Of a stretch of DNA of 41,841 bases, positions 34,185 through 41,841 are shown piece after piece. Every line of letters begins with the position of its first letter. Position 1 is the first letter of the stretch. A program made the position numbers and the translations under genes. The DNA comes from Promethearchaeota archaeon (GTDB taxonomy: Archaea > Asgardarchaeota > Lokiarchaeia > Sigynarchaeales > SOKP01), in assembly GCA_013375495.1 (NCBI GenBank), contig JABXKC010000034.1, forward strand, positions 1 to 41,841. The letters are read 5' to 3'. Under the pieces are notes generated by a model that was not told the DNA's origin, searched no databases, and saw nothing but the letters and a program-made list of their open reading frames with translations.

Positions 34185-35972
34185 TCATTCTTTACGTAAT
34201 TCACGTCTTAATATTTTACCTACGATAGATTTTGGCAACTCAGGGACAATCTCAATCTTTCTAGGATATTTATATGGACTAATATTATTTTGACACCACT
34301 CTAGAAGATCTTCTTTAGTAACTTTTCCTTTATATTCGGGTTTAAGTGAAATAAATGCTTTAATTTCTTGCCCCGTTTCTGGATCAGGAACTCCAATGAC
34401 CCCTACTTCACTTATCGCCTCGTGCATGTAAAGAAAGTCCTCAACTTCTCTTGGAAATACGGCATGACCTTTCCTTTTAATCATATCTCTTTTTCTATCT
34501 TTAATTCGCAAATATCCATCCTTATCAATGCATCCTATATCTGAAGTATAATACCATATAACACCTTCAGAATCTTTTCTTAATGCATATTCTGTATCAT
34601 CTTTTCTTCCTAAGTATCCCGTCATAACTTGCGGACCTGTACAACATATTTCTCCAATATATTGAAACTCATCTTCACCACAAATCTCGCAAGTTTCATT
34701 TGGACAGTGTGGTAGAATTTTTGTGCCCGTATCAACATCCACTATTTTAAGTAAAGTATCAGAGAGAGGAAAACCAACCGTATTTACCTTTTGAAGGGAT
34801 TTTTTAAAAGGGTTTAAAGAAACTACTGGAGAACATTCTGACATTCCATATCCTTCAACAATACTTACACTAGTAATATTTTCAAATTGATTTTTAACCT
34901 CTGCAGGTATTGCTGAAGCAGCACTTATACATGCTATAAGCGAATCTAATTTGCCTTTATATTTACTTGAATTGGGATCCTCGTTTATTTTAATATAAAG
35001 CGTAGGAACTCCAGGCATATATGTAGCTTTCTCTTTCATCATTATTTTTAATATATTTGATATTTTATCTGGAGGGCGTGGTAATAAGATCAATTTCCAG
35101 CCTTCTAATACAGAAACAGTCATACCAATGTTGCCAAAAGAGTGAGCAAGGGGTACCACTAACATCATTCCTCCTTTTCCCTTTAACTCATTCATTTCTG
35201 GTAATTGCGTTGAAGCCCAGATATCTGTCTGAAGAGCATTGATTACCATTGAATAGTGAGAAGTCATTACTCCTTTTGGAACTCCAGTAGTTCCACCCGT
35301 ATATATTAAGACAGAAATATCCTCCTTAAGATTTATATCTACTTTTGGAACGTTTATCGGAAGTCCGTCTTTTAAAACTTCTTGAAATTTATGAAATAAT
35401 ATATCACCTACTTTTTCTGGCCATTCCTTCATTCTGGGAACTTTCCCAAGAGCAGTTCCAAGTTTAGCTTTCAAGGGTGGTAAATATTCCCCAAGTCCAG
35501 TCAAGATGATTTTTTTTAATGTCGGCATTTTGCTAAGATCTTTACCAAGGAGATATTCTTCATATAAATAATCAAGGATTATTAGTAATTTAGCATCTGA
35601 GTCGTTAACTTGATGGACAATTTCAACAAATCGGTTAACAGGAAGTATTGGATTAGACACTGCCCCGATTCGAACAGTAGCCCAATGAGCAATGACATAT
35701 TGAGGTACGTTTGGCAAATCAATGCACACTACATCTCCTTTTTTTATTCCCAATTTAGCTAAACTTGTAGCAAATTGATCTACAAGGGTGTCTAATTCCA
35801 AATAAGTCATTCGGAACCCCTCAAAATAAATCGCTTGCGAATCTGGATATTTTATAGCAGTTCCACTTAAAAGATCTCCTAGTGGAACCACATCATAATC
35901 AACATGTCTTGGTACTTCTTTTGGCCAGTTTTTATTAATTCCATAAAATTCGATTAGTTCTTCATTACTCAT
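34185..35972 (-). CDS. AMP-forming acyl-CoA synthetase with a cysteine-rich insertion
   Basis: A 595-residue ANL ligase with P-loop YTGGTTGVPKG (224-234), YGMSECSP, TSDIGCIDKDGYLRIKDRKRDMIKRKG and the catalytic Lys in VGKILRRELRKE. A short insert near residues 420-444, just before the GEICCTGPQVM strand, carries C423, C428, C431 and C443. This spacing resembles a small zinc-binding knuckle and is absent from the other ligase of the window. It should activate a carboxylic acid to its CoA ester. It is monocistronic, with an archaeal TATA-like box upstream, and the substrate is unknown. Confidence 0.9.
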   Translation of the reverse strand: MSNEELIEFYGINKNWPKEVPRHVDYDVVPLGDLLSGTAIKYPDSQAIYFEGFRMTYLELDTLVDQFATSLAKLGIKKGDVVCIDLPNVPQYVIAHWATVRIGAVSNPILPVNRFVEIVHQVNDSDAKLLIILDYLYEEYLLGKDLSKMPTLKKIILTGLGEYLPPLKAKLGTALGKVPRMKEWPEKVGDILFHKFQEVLKDGLPINVPKVDINLKEDISVLIYTGGTTGVPKGVMTSHYSMVINALQTDIWASTQLPEMNELKGKGGMMLVVPLAHSFGNIGMTVSVLEGWKLILLPRPPDKISNILKIMMKEKATYMPGVPTLYIKINEDPNSSKYKGKLDSLIACISAASAIPAEVKNQFENITSVSIVEGYGMSECSPVVSLNPFKKSLQKVNTVGFPLSDTLLKIVDVDTGTKILPHCPNETCEICGEDEFQYIGEICCTGPQVMTGYLGRKDDTEYALRKDSEGVIWYYTSDIGCIDKDGYLRIKDRKRDMIKRKGHAVFPREVEDFLYMHEAISEVGVIGVPDPETGQEIKAFISLKPEYKGKVTKEDLLEWCQNNISPYKYPRKIEIVPELPKSIVGKILRRELRKE

Positions 35973-36024
35973 TTTAATTCACAATTGTTTTTTTAGAAAT
36001 ATGTTATATTATTCATTTCGATAT

Positions 36025-36032
36025 TATTTAAA
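36025..36032 (-). promoter_or_regulatory. Candidate TATA box for the second acyl-CoA synthetase
   Basis: The minus strand reads TTTAAATA, an exact consensus match, about 55 nt before the start codon at 35972, leaving a short leader. Confidence 0.35.
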
Positions 36033-36094
36033 ATTTTAATAAAAATAAAACCAAGAGACTTAATTTTAAATATATTATACTATAGAAATTATAC

Positions 36095-36532
36095 TTAAAT
36101 TCGCATTTTATACAAAGTTTTATCTGGGATATAACTCATCATAATTAAATCATCTCTGATTTCCCAGCCTAAATTCTGATAAAACTCAACAATATCTTTA
36201 TTATATTTTTCAATAAATAAATGAACTTTATGTACTTTCAATTCAAGAAATTTACTCATTAAGTCATTCATTATCTTTTTACCATATCCCTTCTTTTGAT
36301 GATCTGGACCTACAGCAAGGTGATGAACATATCCTCTTCTCCCATCGAATCCTCCAAGAACTACACTGATAATTTTTTTATTTAACTTACCAATTAAGAA
36401 CAGATCAGGATTTTGTTGAACCACTCTTTCAAGCTCTTCTTTAGTATCTGTGGATCCTACATTAATTCCTGCTCTTCTCCAAAGTTCAATAACTTCATCA
36501 TAGTATTTCATTGAGTACTTCTCAACAATCAT
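36095..36532 (-). CDS. GNAT-family N-acetyltransferase
   Basis: A 145-residue single-domain GNAT. It shows the acetyl-CoA pyrophosphate loop (VGPDHQKKGYGKKIM, residues about 93-107) after the YVHHLAV strand, and the C-terminal FYQNLGW motif typical of the fold. It transfers an acetyl group to an amine or protein N-terminus; the acceptor is not predictable. It lies 20 nt downstream of the methyltransferase gene on the same strand and may be cotranscribed with it. Confidence 0.88.
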   Translation of the reverse strand: MIVEKYSMKYYDEVIELWRRAGINVGSTDTKEELERVVQQNPDLFLIGKLNKKIISVVLGGFDGRRGYVHHLAVGPDHQKKGYGKKIMNDLMSKFLELKVHKVHLFIEKYNKDIVEFYQNLGWEIRDDLIMMSYIPDKTLYKMRI

Positions 36533-36552
36533 GGTAATGAGATATTATGGAA

Positions 36553-38637
36553 TTAACTATTAAAAGTTTCTAATGATAAATGTTGAATTTTTTTTTTTAT
36601 ATCAGTTTTGGAGTTGATAATTTTTTGAATATACTCTGAAATTTCCTTTCTTTTATTAATTTCAGAAGGAATAGGTAATACAACCTCCATAATTCGATTT
36701 CCTATAGTTGCTATCGTTCCTTGAACAAATGTTATGGCTGCTATTTGCTTTTGAACAATATCCAAATTTAATAAGTATAAAAGGAGGAAAGGATCAATAA
36801 ACTCACTATTTTCTAAGGTTTTAATCTGGAAGATATGACTTTGTATTATTATTTTTGTATCTAATTGAGAAACATAAGCTGTTTTTCCAATTAAATTAGA
36901 GCCTCCATCCTTGACTAATAGAATATCACCTTCTTCTATATTCTGTTTAAGTTTATATTGGTCATAGACTTCCCGGCTAGTTTTTTTATATGAGTCTAAA
37001 TTTATTTCCCAGTTATTTAATTCACTTGTGCGTATAAATGGAGTATCACCTAAACCATATACATGTGAACCTATTTCGTCTCCTCGTGGAAGATAACCAC
37101 CTTTATTGGAATAGATTATTTCTCTCTCAACTAGATCACTAATAGTTAATAGTATGAAATTTCTATCATTCGCAAGCTTTTTTAAAGTTTTTTCTACACC
37201 AGTATAATAAATTGGTATAAGAATATTATTTTTAATATGACTGTATTTAATTTTGAAGATTATTTGTTCCTTCAAATAATTAAATTCTTCAGCTTCTTTT
37301 ATCTTTAAGTGTAAATCTATGAGATCGTCATTTACTATTGGATTTCCAGCAGAATCTAACTTTTTACTTCCATCCTTATTCAACCTATAGAGAATTTTTC
37401 CATCTTTATCGTGTCCTACATTTTCTACTATTGCAAAATCAATTACATAATCTTCCGGGATATTATTTAACTTTTCAAAAAATAAGATGCTTGTTTTATT
37501 ACATGTATAAGGTTGGAAGGTGTTCTGATCTAATGAACCAATTCCTAAAATTTTACCATTCGAAGTTAAATATTCCCAAATATATCGATCTGTAGGATTT
37601 CCAAAGATTCCCTCTGGTAAAACTATGGCTAATTTCCCACCATCATTAAGGAGCTGAACACACCTTTCAATAAACAATACTTGAGGAGCTTGTTGTTTTA
37701 CTAATTTATTTTGCATTTCCCATCTATCATCAGCATTTTTCCAAACATGTCCTAGCTGATAATCTATTAAAATTGCTTTATCATTTATAGGAATTTTAAC
37801 TCCGAATGGAGGATTTGTAAAAATATAATCAAAAGTATTATTTTTTATAATTTTCTTTGCTAGATCTCTATAGCTCTTTGGATCTAACGAATCTTCACAA
37901 AAAATATTAGATTTTCCATTACTTAATATTTCTAAATATAATTTACTGATTTTTGCTAAGAACAAATCTTTATCAATGCCAAAAAGATTTGAAATTGAAC
38001 TAATTCTTTTTTCTTCTGATTCTATTTTTGACCATAACACTTCCATTGCTTCGAGTAGAAATCCACCATGACCACAAGCGGGATCCAGGATTTTTGAATT
38101 TACTCCGGGATTTAAATAATTAACCATAAATTTTACTATATTATGAGGAGTAAAAAACTGTCCTGCTTCATCCTTTAAAATCTTGCTAACAAAAATTTCG
38201 AAGGCATCACTTAAGATGTCTCTAGATGATTGAAGAAGTGAAATATATTGTAGTTCTTGTACAACCAAATAAACAAGCTCTTTAGTCAATGTGATTTGTT
38301 CATTTTCATCCATAACATCTTTATATTTCTCTCGTACGTTTTCATTGAAAAATTTTTGAATTCTTGCATGTAATTGGTTATTATTTTCGCCGTTTCTTAA
38401 GGCGAATTCCATTTCTTCATCATTTTTTTTATTAATTTCATCAACTAACTTACATAAAAGGAGATTAATAATCTGTTTAGACCGAGCTCTTGTATCAGTA
38501 TCAGTATATTTTAATTTTCCATATAAATGCTGATTTATTAATGTAAAAACTTGTTTTAAGTTCTTTATTTTCTGTAATTCGTTTTTCTTAATTAAACCAG
38601 ATTTTTCCTCTAAAAAATCAGTAATATGAACGGGCAT
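36553..38637 (-). CDS. Fused type I-like DNA adenine methyltransferase and specificity protein (HsdM-HsdS)
   Basis: A 694-residue protein with a helical HsdM N-domain (1-150), an N6-adenine methylase domain with motif I DPACGHGGF (185-193) and motif IV NPPF (275-278), and from about 480 a target-recognition region of HsdS type (TSELNNWEINL, EEGDILLVKDGG, then a helical spacer). The fusion would need no separate specificity subunit. No nuclease motif is seen in it, and no HsdR or other restriction gene is in the window, so it is an orphan methyltransferase or its nuclease lies elsewhere. Modified sequence and regulatory role are unknown. Confidence 0.85.
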   Translation of the reverse strand: MPVHITDFLEEKSGLIKKNELQKIKNLKQVFTLINQHLYGKLKYTDTDTRARSKQIINLLLCKLVDEINKKNDEEMEFALRNGENNNQLHARIQKFFNENVREKYKDVMDENEQITLTKELVYLVVQELQYISLLQSSRDILSDAFEIFVSKILKDEAGQFFTPHNIVKFMVNYLNPGVNSKILDPACGHGGFLLEAMEVLWSKIESEEKRISSISNLFGIDKDLFLAKISKLYLEILSNGKSNIFCEDSLDPKSYRDLAKKIIKNNTFDYIFTNPPFGVKIPINDKAILIDYQLGHVWKNADDRWEMQNKLVKQQAPQVLFIERCVQLLNDGGKLAIVLPEGIFGNPTDRYIWEYLTSNGKILGIGSLDQNTFQPYTCNKTSILFFEKLNNIPEDYVIDFAIVENVGHDKDGKILYRLNKDGSKKLDSAGNPIVNDDLIDLHLKIKEAEEFNYLKEQIIFKIKYSHIKNNILIPIYYTGVEKTLKKLANDRNFILLTISDLVEREIIYSNKGGYLPRGDEIGSHVYGLGDTPFIRTSELNNWEINLDSYKKTSREVYDQYKLKQNIEEGDILLVKDGGSNLIGKTAYVSQLDTKIIIQSHIFQIKTLENSEFIDPFLLLYLLNLDIVQKQIAAITFVQGTIATIGNRIMEVVLPIPSEINKRKEISEYIQKIINSKTDIKKKIQHLSLETFNS

Positions 38638-38749
38638 TTATCAATTATTAAAAGAGTTTATGCTTTCTATCAACTTTTACTTCTCTATAATTCATTTATA
38701 ATGAACTAATTTATTATTGTTTTTTATTAATTGAAAATTAAAGTAACTT

Positions 38750-39526
38750 ATGACTTCAAATAATTTACAATTTGGAGAATATATTGATTTCACGGTAAAA
38801 AAGCGATTTGGAATTATAACGCTTAATAAACTTCATAGATCAAATGCATTTGATATTGAACAATTTGAAAATTTAGAAAAAGCTTTAGAATATTGCCAGA
38901 AGGATGAGAAAATTAGAGGATTAATTTTAACTAATAATGGAACTTCTTTTAGCACGGGAGTTGATTTAGGAGCTATTGAGGGAAGCAATCATAAAGCAGT
39001 AAAATATCTGGAAGGAACGGCAGCAAGTATTTGTAAAAAATTATATTATGGTAAACCAGCCATTTCTGCGATAAATGGAAGAAATTTGGGAGAGGGGGTT
39101 GTTTTTTCAACATGTTGTGATTACAGAATTGCTACCAACGATAGTTTTTTTCAAATGCCAGAAATCTTTTCTGGAATATTTACTGGTACCGGTTGTTTAG
39201 TCCTCTTTTCGAGAATACTTGGAATTCCTTGGACTAAAAAAATGTGCATGTTTGCGGAAAAAATTAATGCTAAAAAAGCATTAGAAATCGGTTTAATAGA
39301 CCAAGTAGTAGAAAGTCGTGAAGAATTAATGAAAGTTGCATTGAATAAAGCAAAATTTCTGTTTACTAAAAATCAAACAGTATTAAATGCGATTAAACTG
39401 TGTAGCAATCATTTAGCAGATAAATCTTATAATGACGCGTATGGGTTAGAGAAAATGGGATCAAATTGGTACCAGTTTGAAGATAAAGAACAGTATATCA
39501 AGAATTTAAGAAAAAGATTTGAATAA
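38750..39526 (+). CDS. Crotonase-family protein, tandem copy 1
   Basis: A 258-residue crotonase-fold protein. The first catalytic Glu of hydratases is replaced by Val118 (LGEGVVFST), whereas the second, E138, is kept in QMPEIFSG. Hydration of a simple enoyl-CoA is thus doubtful; isomerase, hydrolase or other crotonase reactions remain possible. The following gene is a close paralogue of the same length, 20 nt downstream, so this is a tandem duplication forming one operon. ATG 38750 has no strong ribosome binding site. Confidence 0.88.
   Translation: MTSNNLQFGEYIDFTVKKRFGIITLNKLHRSNAFDIEQFENLEKALEYCQKDEKIRGLILTNNGTSFSTGVDLGAIEGSNHKAVKYLEGTAASICKKLYYGKPAISAINGRNLGEGVVFSTCCDYRIATNDSFFQMPEIFSGIFTGTGCLVLFSRILGIPWTKKMCMFAEKINAKKALEIGLIDQVVESREELMKVALNKAKFLFTKNQTVLNAIKLCSNHLADKSYNDAYGLEKMGSNWYQFEDKEQYIKNLRKRFE
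39347..39433 (+). repeat. Near-identical 87-nt segment shared by the tandem crotonases (copy 1)
   Basis: Encodes 29 residues identical to those at 40144-40230. The DNA differs at only about five synonymous sites, while the rest of the genes has diverged much further. Confidence 0.75.
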
Positions 39527-39546
39527 AAAATTAAAAATGAATAAAG

Positions 39547-40323
39547 ATGTCATCAGAAAATAAAGAATTTGGAGATTTTATTGAATTTTCGATTAAAAAA
39601 AGGTTTGGAATTATAAAACTGAACAGAATCCATAGAGGAAATGCGATTACTACCTATATGGCAAAGAATCTAAAAAAAGCCTTAGAATTATGCCAAAATT
39701 CAGATAAAATTAGGGGAATTATATTAACTGGCAATGGGTCATCTTTTACTACTGGAATGGATATTGATGAGATTGGTGGTAGTGATCACAAGGCTGTAAA
39801 AGAATACGAAAAGACTGCAGCATCTATTCAAGAATTGATCTATTATGGAAAGCCCACCATCTGTGCTATTAATGGTAAAGCAATGGGGGATGGAGTTGCG
39901 TATGCTTTATGTTCTGATTATCGGATTGCTGTTAAAGACTGTTATTTTATGATGCCAGAAATAAATATAGGTGTTTTTCCAGGTACAGGTATTATTGTAT
40001 TAATGTCAAGAGTCATTGGAATCCCATGGACAAAAAAAATACTTATGTTTGCTGAGAAAATTAGTTCTGAAAAAGCATTAGAAATTGGTTTAATAGACCA
40101 AATAGTAGAAAAACGCGAAGAATTAATGAAAATTACATTGGATAAAGCTAAATTTCTGTTTACTAAAAATCAAACAGTTTTAAATGCGATTAAACTATGT
40201 AGCAATCATTTGGCTGATAAATCTTATAATGAGGCTTATGAGTTAGAGAAAATTGGTTCAGCATGGTATGAGTATGGGGATAAAGAGAAATATATCAATG
40301 ATTTTAGAAAAAAGTTATATTAA
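39547..40323 (+). CDS. Crotonase-family protein, tandem copy 2
   Basis: A 258-residue paralogue of the preceding gene, roughly 60 percent identical by eye, without gaps. Ala118 (MGDGVAYAL) takes the place of the first hydratase glutamate and E138 in MMPEINIG is kept, so both tandem copies share a single-glutamate active site. The downstream 29-residue stretch is identical in both. The pair could form a heteromer or act on two related substrates; no evidence decides. ATG 39547 is preceded by an AATAAAG stretch only. Confidence 0.88.
   Translation: MSSENKEFGDFIEFSIKKRFGIIKLNRIHRGNAITTYMAKNLKKALELCQNSDKIRGIILTGNGSSFTTGMDIDEIGGSDHKAVKEYEKTAASIQELIYYGKPTICAINGKAMGDGVAYALCSDYRIAVKDCYFMMPEINIGVFPGTGIIVLMSRVIGIPWTKKILMFAEKISSEKALEIGLIDQIVEKREELMKITLDKAKFLFTKNQTVLNAIKLCSNHLADKSYNEAYELEKIGSAWYEYGDKEKYINDFRKKLY
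40144..40230 (+). repeat. Near-identical 87-nt segment shared by the tandem crotonases (copy 2)
   Basis: Second copy of the segment at 39347-39433, at the same codon offset (200-228) in its gene. Confidence 0.75.
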
Positions 40324-40359
40324 AAAATCCTTTTTTCCTCATTTTCATTTTAGTTTTTA

Positions 40360-40370
40360 TTTTTTTTTTT
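40360..40370 (+). terminator. Poly-T terminator after the tandem crotonases
   Basis: Eleven T, preceded by further T-rich runs, 37 nt after the stop at 40323. Confidence 0.45.
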
Positions 40371-40544
40371 ATGACATATTCAAAAAAGAAGTTTGAAATT
40401 GCATAACATTAAAATCTAAACTCAATTTATAAAACTTAGTTATCTATAGATGATGAACCTAAGATAAACTGCAATTAAGGAAAACAAAAGAATCTAACTA
40501 TAAAAAAGAAAAAATTTAACTTAACAATGAAAAGGTGATAATTT

Positions 40545-40826
40545 TTGCCTGAAGGAGATGATTCAAAGGTTTTTATTGGCAGAAAGAAATCAATGGCCTA
40601 TGTAATGGCTGCCATGGTTGTTTTAAATGAGAAACCTGTGAGATTATTAGCTCGAGGACGATCTATTTCTCGAGCTGTAGATGTAGCTGAAATTGTAAAA
40701 AACAAATTTGTTTCAGGATGTACATACGGGGAAATTCTGATTAGTACTGAAACAATTACGAATACCGATGGCACGAATAGCAATGTCTCATCAATTGAGA
40801 TTGAAATATTTCCGCCAAAAAAGTAA
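40545..40826 (+). CDS. albA: Alba family DNA/RNA-binding chromatin protein
   Basis: A 93-residue Alba protein. It has the N-terminal IGRKKSMAYVMAAMVVL with the basic loop, the LLARGRSISRAVDVAEIVKNKF helix typical of Alba, and a C-terminal strand pair (IEIEIFPPKK). It coats archaeal DNA and also binds RNA. The start is TTG at 40545, with AAAGGTGAT 5-13 nt upstream; no ATG precedes the conserved region. Alba is the best single sign that this contig is archaeal. It stands alone, with a long leader of unknown function. Confidence 0.93.
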   Translation: MPEGDDSKVFIGRKKSMAYVMAAMVVLNEKPVRLLARGRSISRAVDVAEIVKNKFVSGCTYGEILISTETITNTDGTNSNVSSIEIEIFPPKK

Positions 40827-40908
40827 ACAAGGATTATTCTAAAAATATACAGGAGAAAATCAGGAGACTTTCTCGCTTCTTTTTTTTATTTTATTTTTTG
40901 AAAAATCG

Positions 40909-41115
40909 TCATTTTGAAAGAAATTTATAATGATTTTCATCAATCACTGGACGATAGCCTATTTTTTGATAAATACTATTCGAGGTAGAATTGCTAAAAT
41001 CTGTAAATAAGAAACAATACTTATTTCCTTCTTCTAAAAGAAGTTTGCTTAATATTGCTACGCATTCAGTTGTATATCCTATTCTCCTCAAAGATGGTGG
41101 AGTCTTATTAATCAT
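40909..41115 (-). pseudogene. C-terminal remnant of a GNAT acetyltransferase
   Basis: A 68-codon frame that matches only the last third of GNAT proteins: PPSLRRIGYTTECVAILSKLL (acetyl-CoA loop and helix), NKYCFLFTDFSNSTSNSIYQKIGY and a C-terminal strand. The usual Q/RxxGxG/A loop has become RRIGYT, with Thr for the last small residue. Upstream sequence contains stops and no N-terminal half. The frame therefore looks like a decayed acetyltransferase of the kind fused to a longer N-terminal domain, not a functional small protein. Confidence 0.6.
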
Positions 41116-41166
41116 TTAATTAATAATTTCCTAATTTATTGAATTCAACTAAAAAGTTAACAAAAA

Positions 41167-41174
41167 TATAAATA
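41167..41174 (+). promoter_or_regulatory. Candidate TATA box for a leaderless secreted peptidase gene
   Basis: TATAAATA is centred about 26 nt before ATG 41197. That spacing puts the predicted transcription start at or next to the start codon, and no ribosome binding site is visible, as in leaderless archaeal genes. Confidence 0.45.
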
Positions 41175-41196
41175 GATTATAGTAATCATAACATAA

Positions 41197-41841
41197 ATGA
41201 CAGTAAAAAAACCCATACTATTAATTTTAACAGTTTTATTGATGAGTTGTACGGTTAATTTTGGTATAACTGATACTGAAAACCAACCACACAATATCAA
41301 TTCTATTTCGCTTAACATTTCAGCTACTAATGGAACCGTAGACTATTTAATCATTACTACTGAGAATTTTGAAACTATTCTTGAACCCCTAGCTAGATGG
41401 AAAACACAGAAAGGCGTTATTTCGAAAATAGAAATTGTAAATGATATAAACCTTGAATACTCAGGAGGGAGCCTTCCCGAAAAAATTAAAAATTGTATCA
41501 TGGATTATCAAAGTAATAACAATACTCAATGGGTTCTCTTAGCAGGGGACCAGAATCACGTTCCTACTAAATATATAGTATGCGACGATGGGTTTAGCGA
41601 CGATGGTGACGTGGTAAGTTGTGATTCTTATTATGGCGATATCGATAATGATTGGTCTCTAACTGATTTCGATTATGAAGCAGAGGTCTATATAGGACGA
41701 TTAACGGCGAATAACGACTCAGAGATGCAGAGTTTAGTCCAACGAATATTGACTTATGAAAAAAATCCTCCGATAGGGAATTGGATGTCCCATGCAATGT
41801 TCGCTGGCGCTATACTTCAATTTGATATAGATTGGGATGAT
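41197..41841 (+). CDS. Secreted gingipain-like (peptidase C25 family) protein, N-terminal part
   Basis: The frame is open from ATG 41197 to the window end (215 codons, 3' partial). A signal peptide is clear: KK followed by a hydrophobic stretch ILLILTVLLMS, then polar sequence. From about residue 55 the sequence fits the C25 family: VDYLIITTENF, LARWKTQKGV, LPEKIKNCIMDY, WVLLAGDQNHVPT, DSYYGDIDND and EAEVYIGRLTA, as in gingipain-type caspase-like cysteine peptidases. The catalytic His/Cys pair would lie further downstream, outside the window, so activity cannot be judged. The product is probably exported and may be long. Confidence 0.82.
   Translation, partial: MTVKKPILLILTVLLMSCTVNFGITDTENQPHNINSISLNISATNGTVDYLIITTENFETILEPLARWKTQKGVISKIEIVNDINLEYSGGSLPEKIKNCIMDYQSNNNTQWVLLAGDQNHVPTKYIVCDDGFSDDGDVVSCDSYYGDIDNDWSLTDFDYEAEVYIGRLTANNDSEMQSLVQRILTYEKNPPIGNWMSHAMFAGAILQFDIDWDD

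Noticed and set aside
41594..41797. Minus-strand frame opposite the C25-like gene
   Set aside because: His/Arg-rich shadow of a coding strand with signal peptide and family motifs.
1..41841. tRNA, rRNA, CRISPR arrays, insertion sequences
   Set aside because: I looked for cloverleaf arms, spaced short repeats, transposase motifs and paired terminal repeats and found none convincing.

Overview
The window looks like a piece of an archaeal chromosome, most likely from an Asgard (Lokiarchaeia-like) lineage. The support is an Alba chromatin gene, GGAGGTGAT-type ribosome binding sites, TTTAWATA-type TATA boxes, frequent GTG/TTG starts, AT-rich spacers, and many thiolase-plus-DUF35 gene pairs. The lineage is inferred; no rRNA or tRNA gene was seen. 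The dominant theme is CoA-linked lipid metabolism, spread over about 35 kb.

Layout. (1) 1-2149, plus strand: a thiolase-like gene interrupted by a 30-nt insert carrying stops, followed by two DUF35 OB-fold/zinc-ribbon genes. (2) 2189-5260: a 2,4-dienoyl-CoA reductase-like flavoenzyme divergent from a crotonase. (3) 16031 down to 5288, all minus strand: acyl-CoA dehydrogenase, acyl-CoA ligase, crotonase, CrtI-like FAD oxidoreductase, flavin/2Fe-2S reductase, SCP2-like protein, iron alcohol dehydrogenase, tungsten aldehyde:ferredoxin oxidoreductase. (4) 16214-19634, plus strand: a tight DUF35 - thiolase - thiolase - DUF35 cassette. (5) 19695-24536, minus strand: threonine aldolase, a decayed DUF362 pseudogene, and a four-gene polar amino acid ABC importer whose ATPase has no ATG/GTG/TTG start. 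(6) 24915-28541: a heterodimeric ABC exporter. (7) 28565-31356, minus strand: a second thiolase/DUF35/SCP2 operon and an unknown gene. (8) 31615-41841: small unknowns, a coiled-coil zinc-ribbon protein, an NMO/FabK-like flavoenzyme, a second CoA ligase, a GNAT, a fused DNA methyltransferase-specificity protein, tandem crotonases, Alba, a GNAT remnant, and the start of a secreted gingipain-like (C25) peptidase.

How it may work together (inference). Ligases activate an acid, and acyl-CoA dehydrogenase, crotonases and the dienoyl-CoA reductase process the acyl-CoA. The four thiolase-like proteins all lack the nucleophilic cysteine and are paired with five DUF35 proteins. This resembles the Ltp2-ChsH2 retro-aldolases of steroid side-chain degradation more than ordinary thiolases. 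Aldehydes released by such a lyase could go to the AOR or the Fe-ADH, and the SCP2 proteins could carry the lipid. This possible retro-aldolase-based lipid breakdown system in an archaeon is the most interesting proposal here, but the substrate cannot be read from the sequence.
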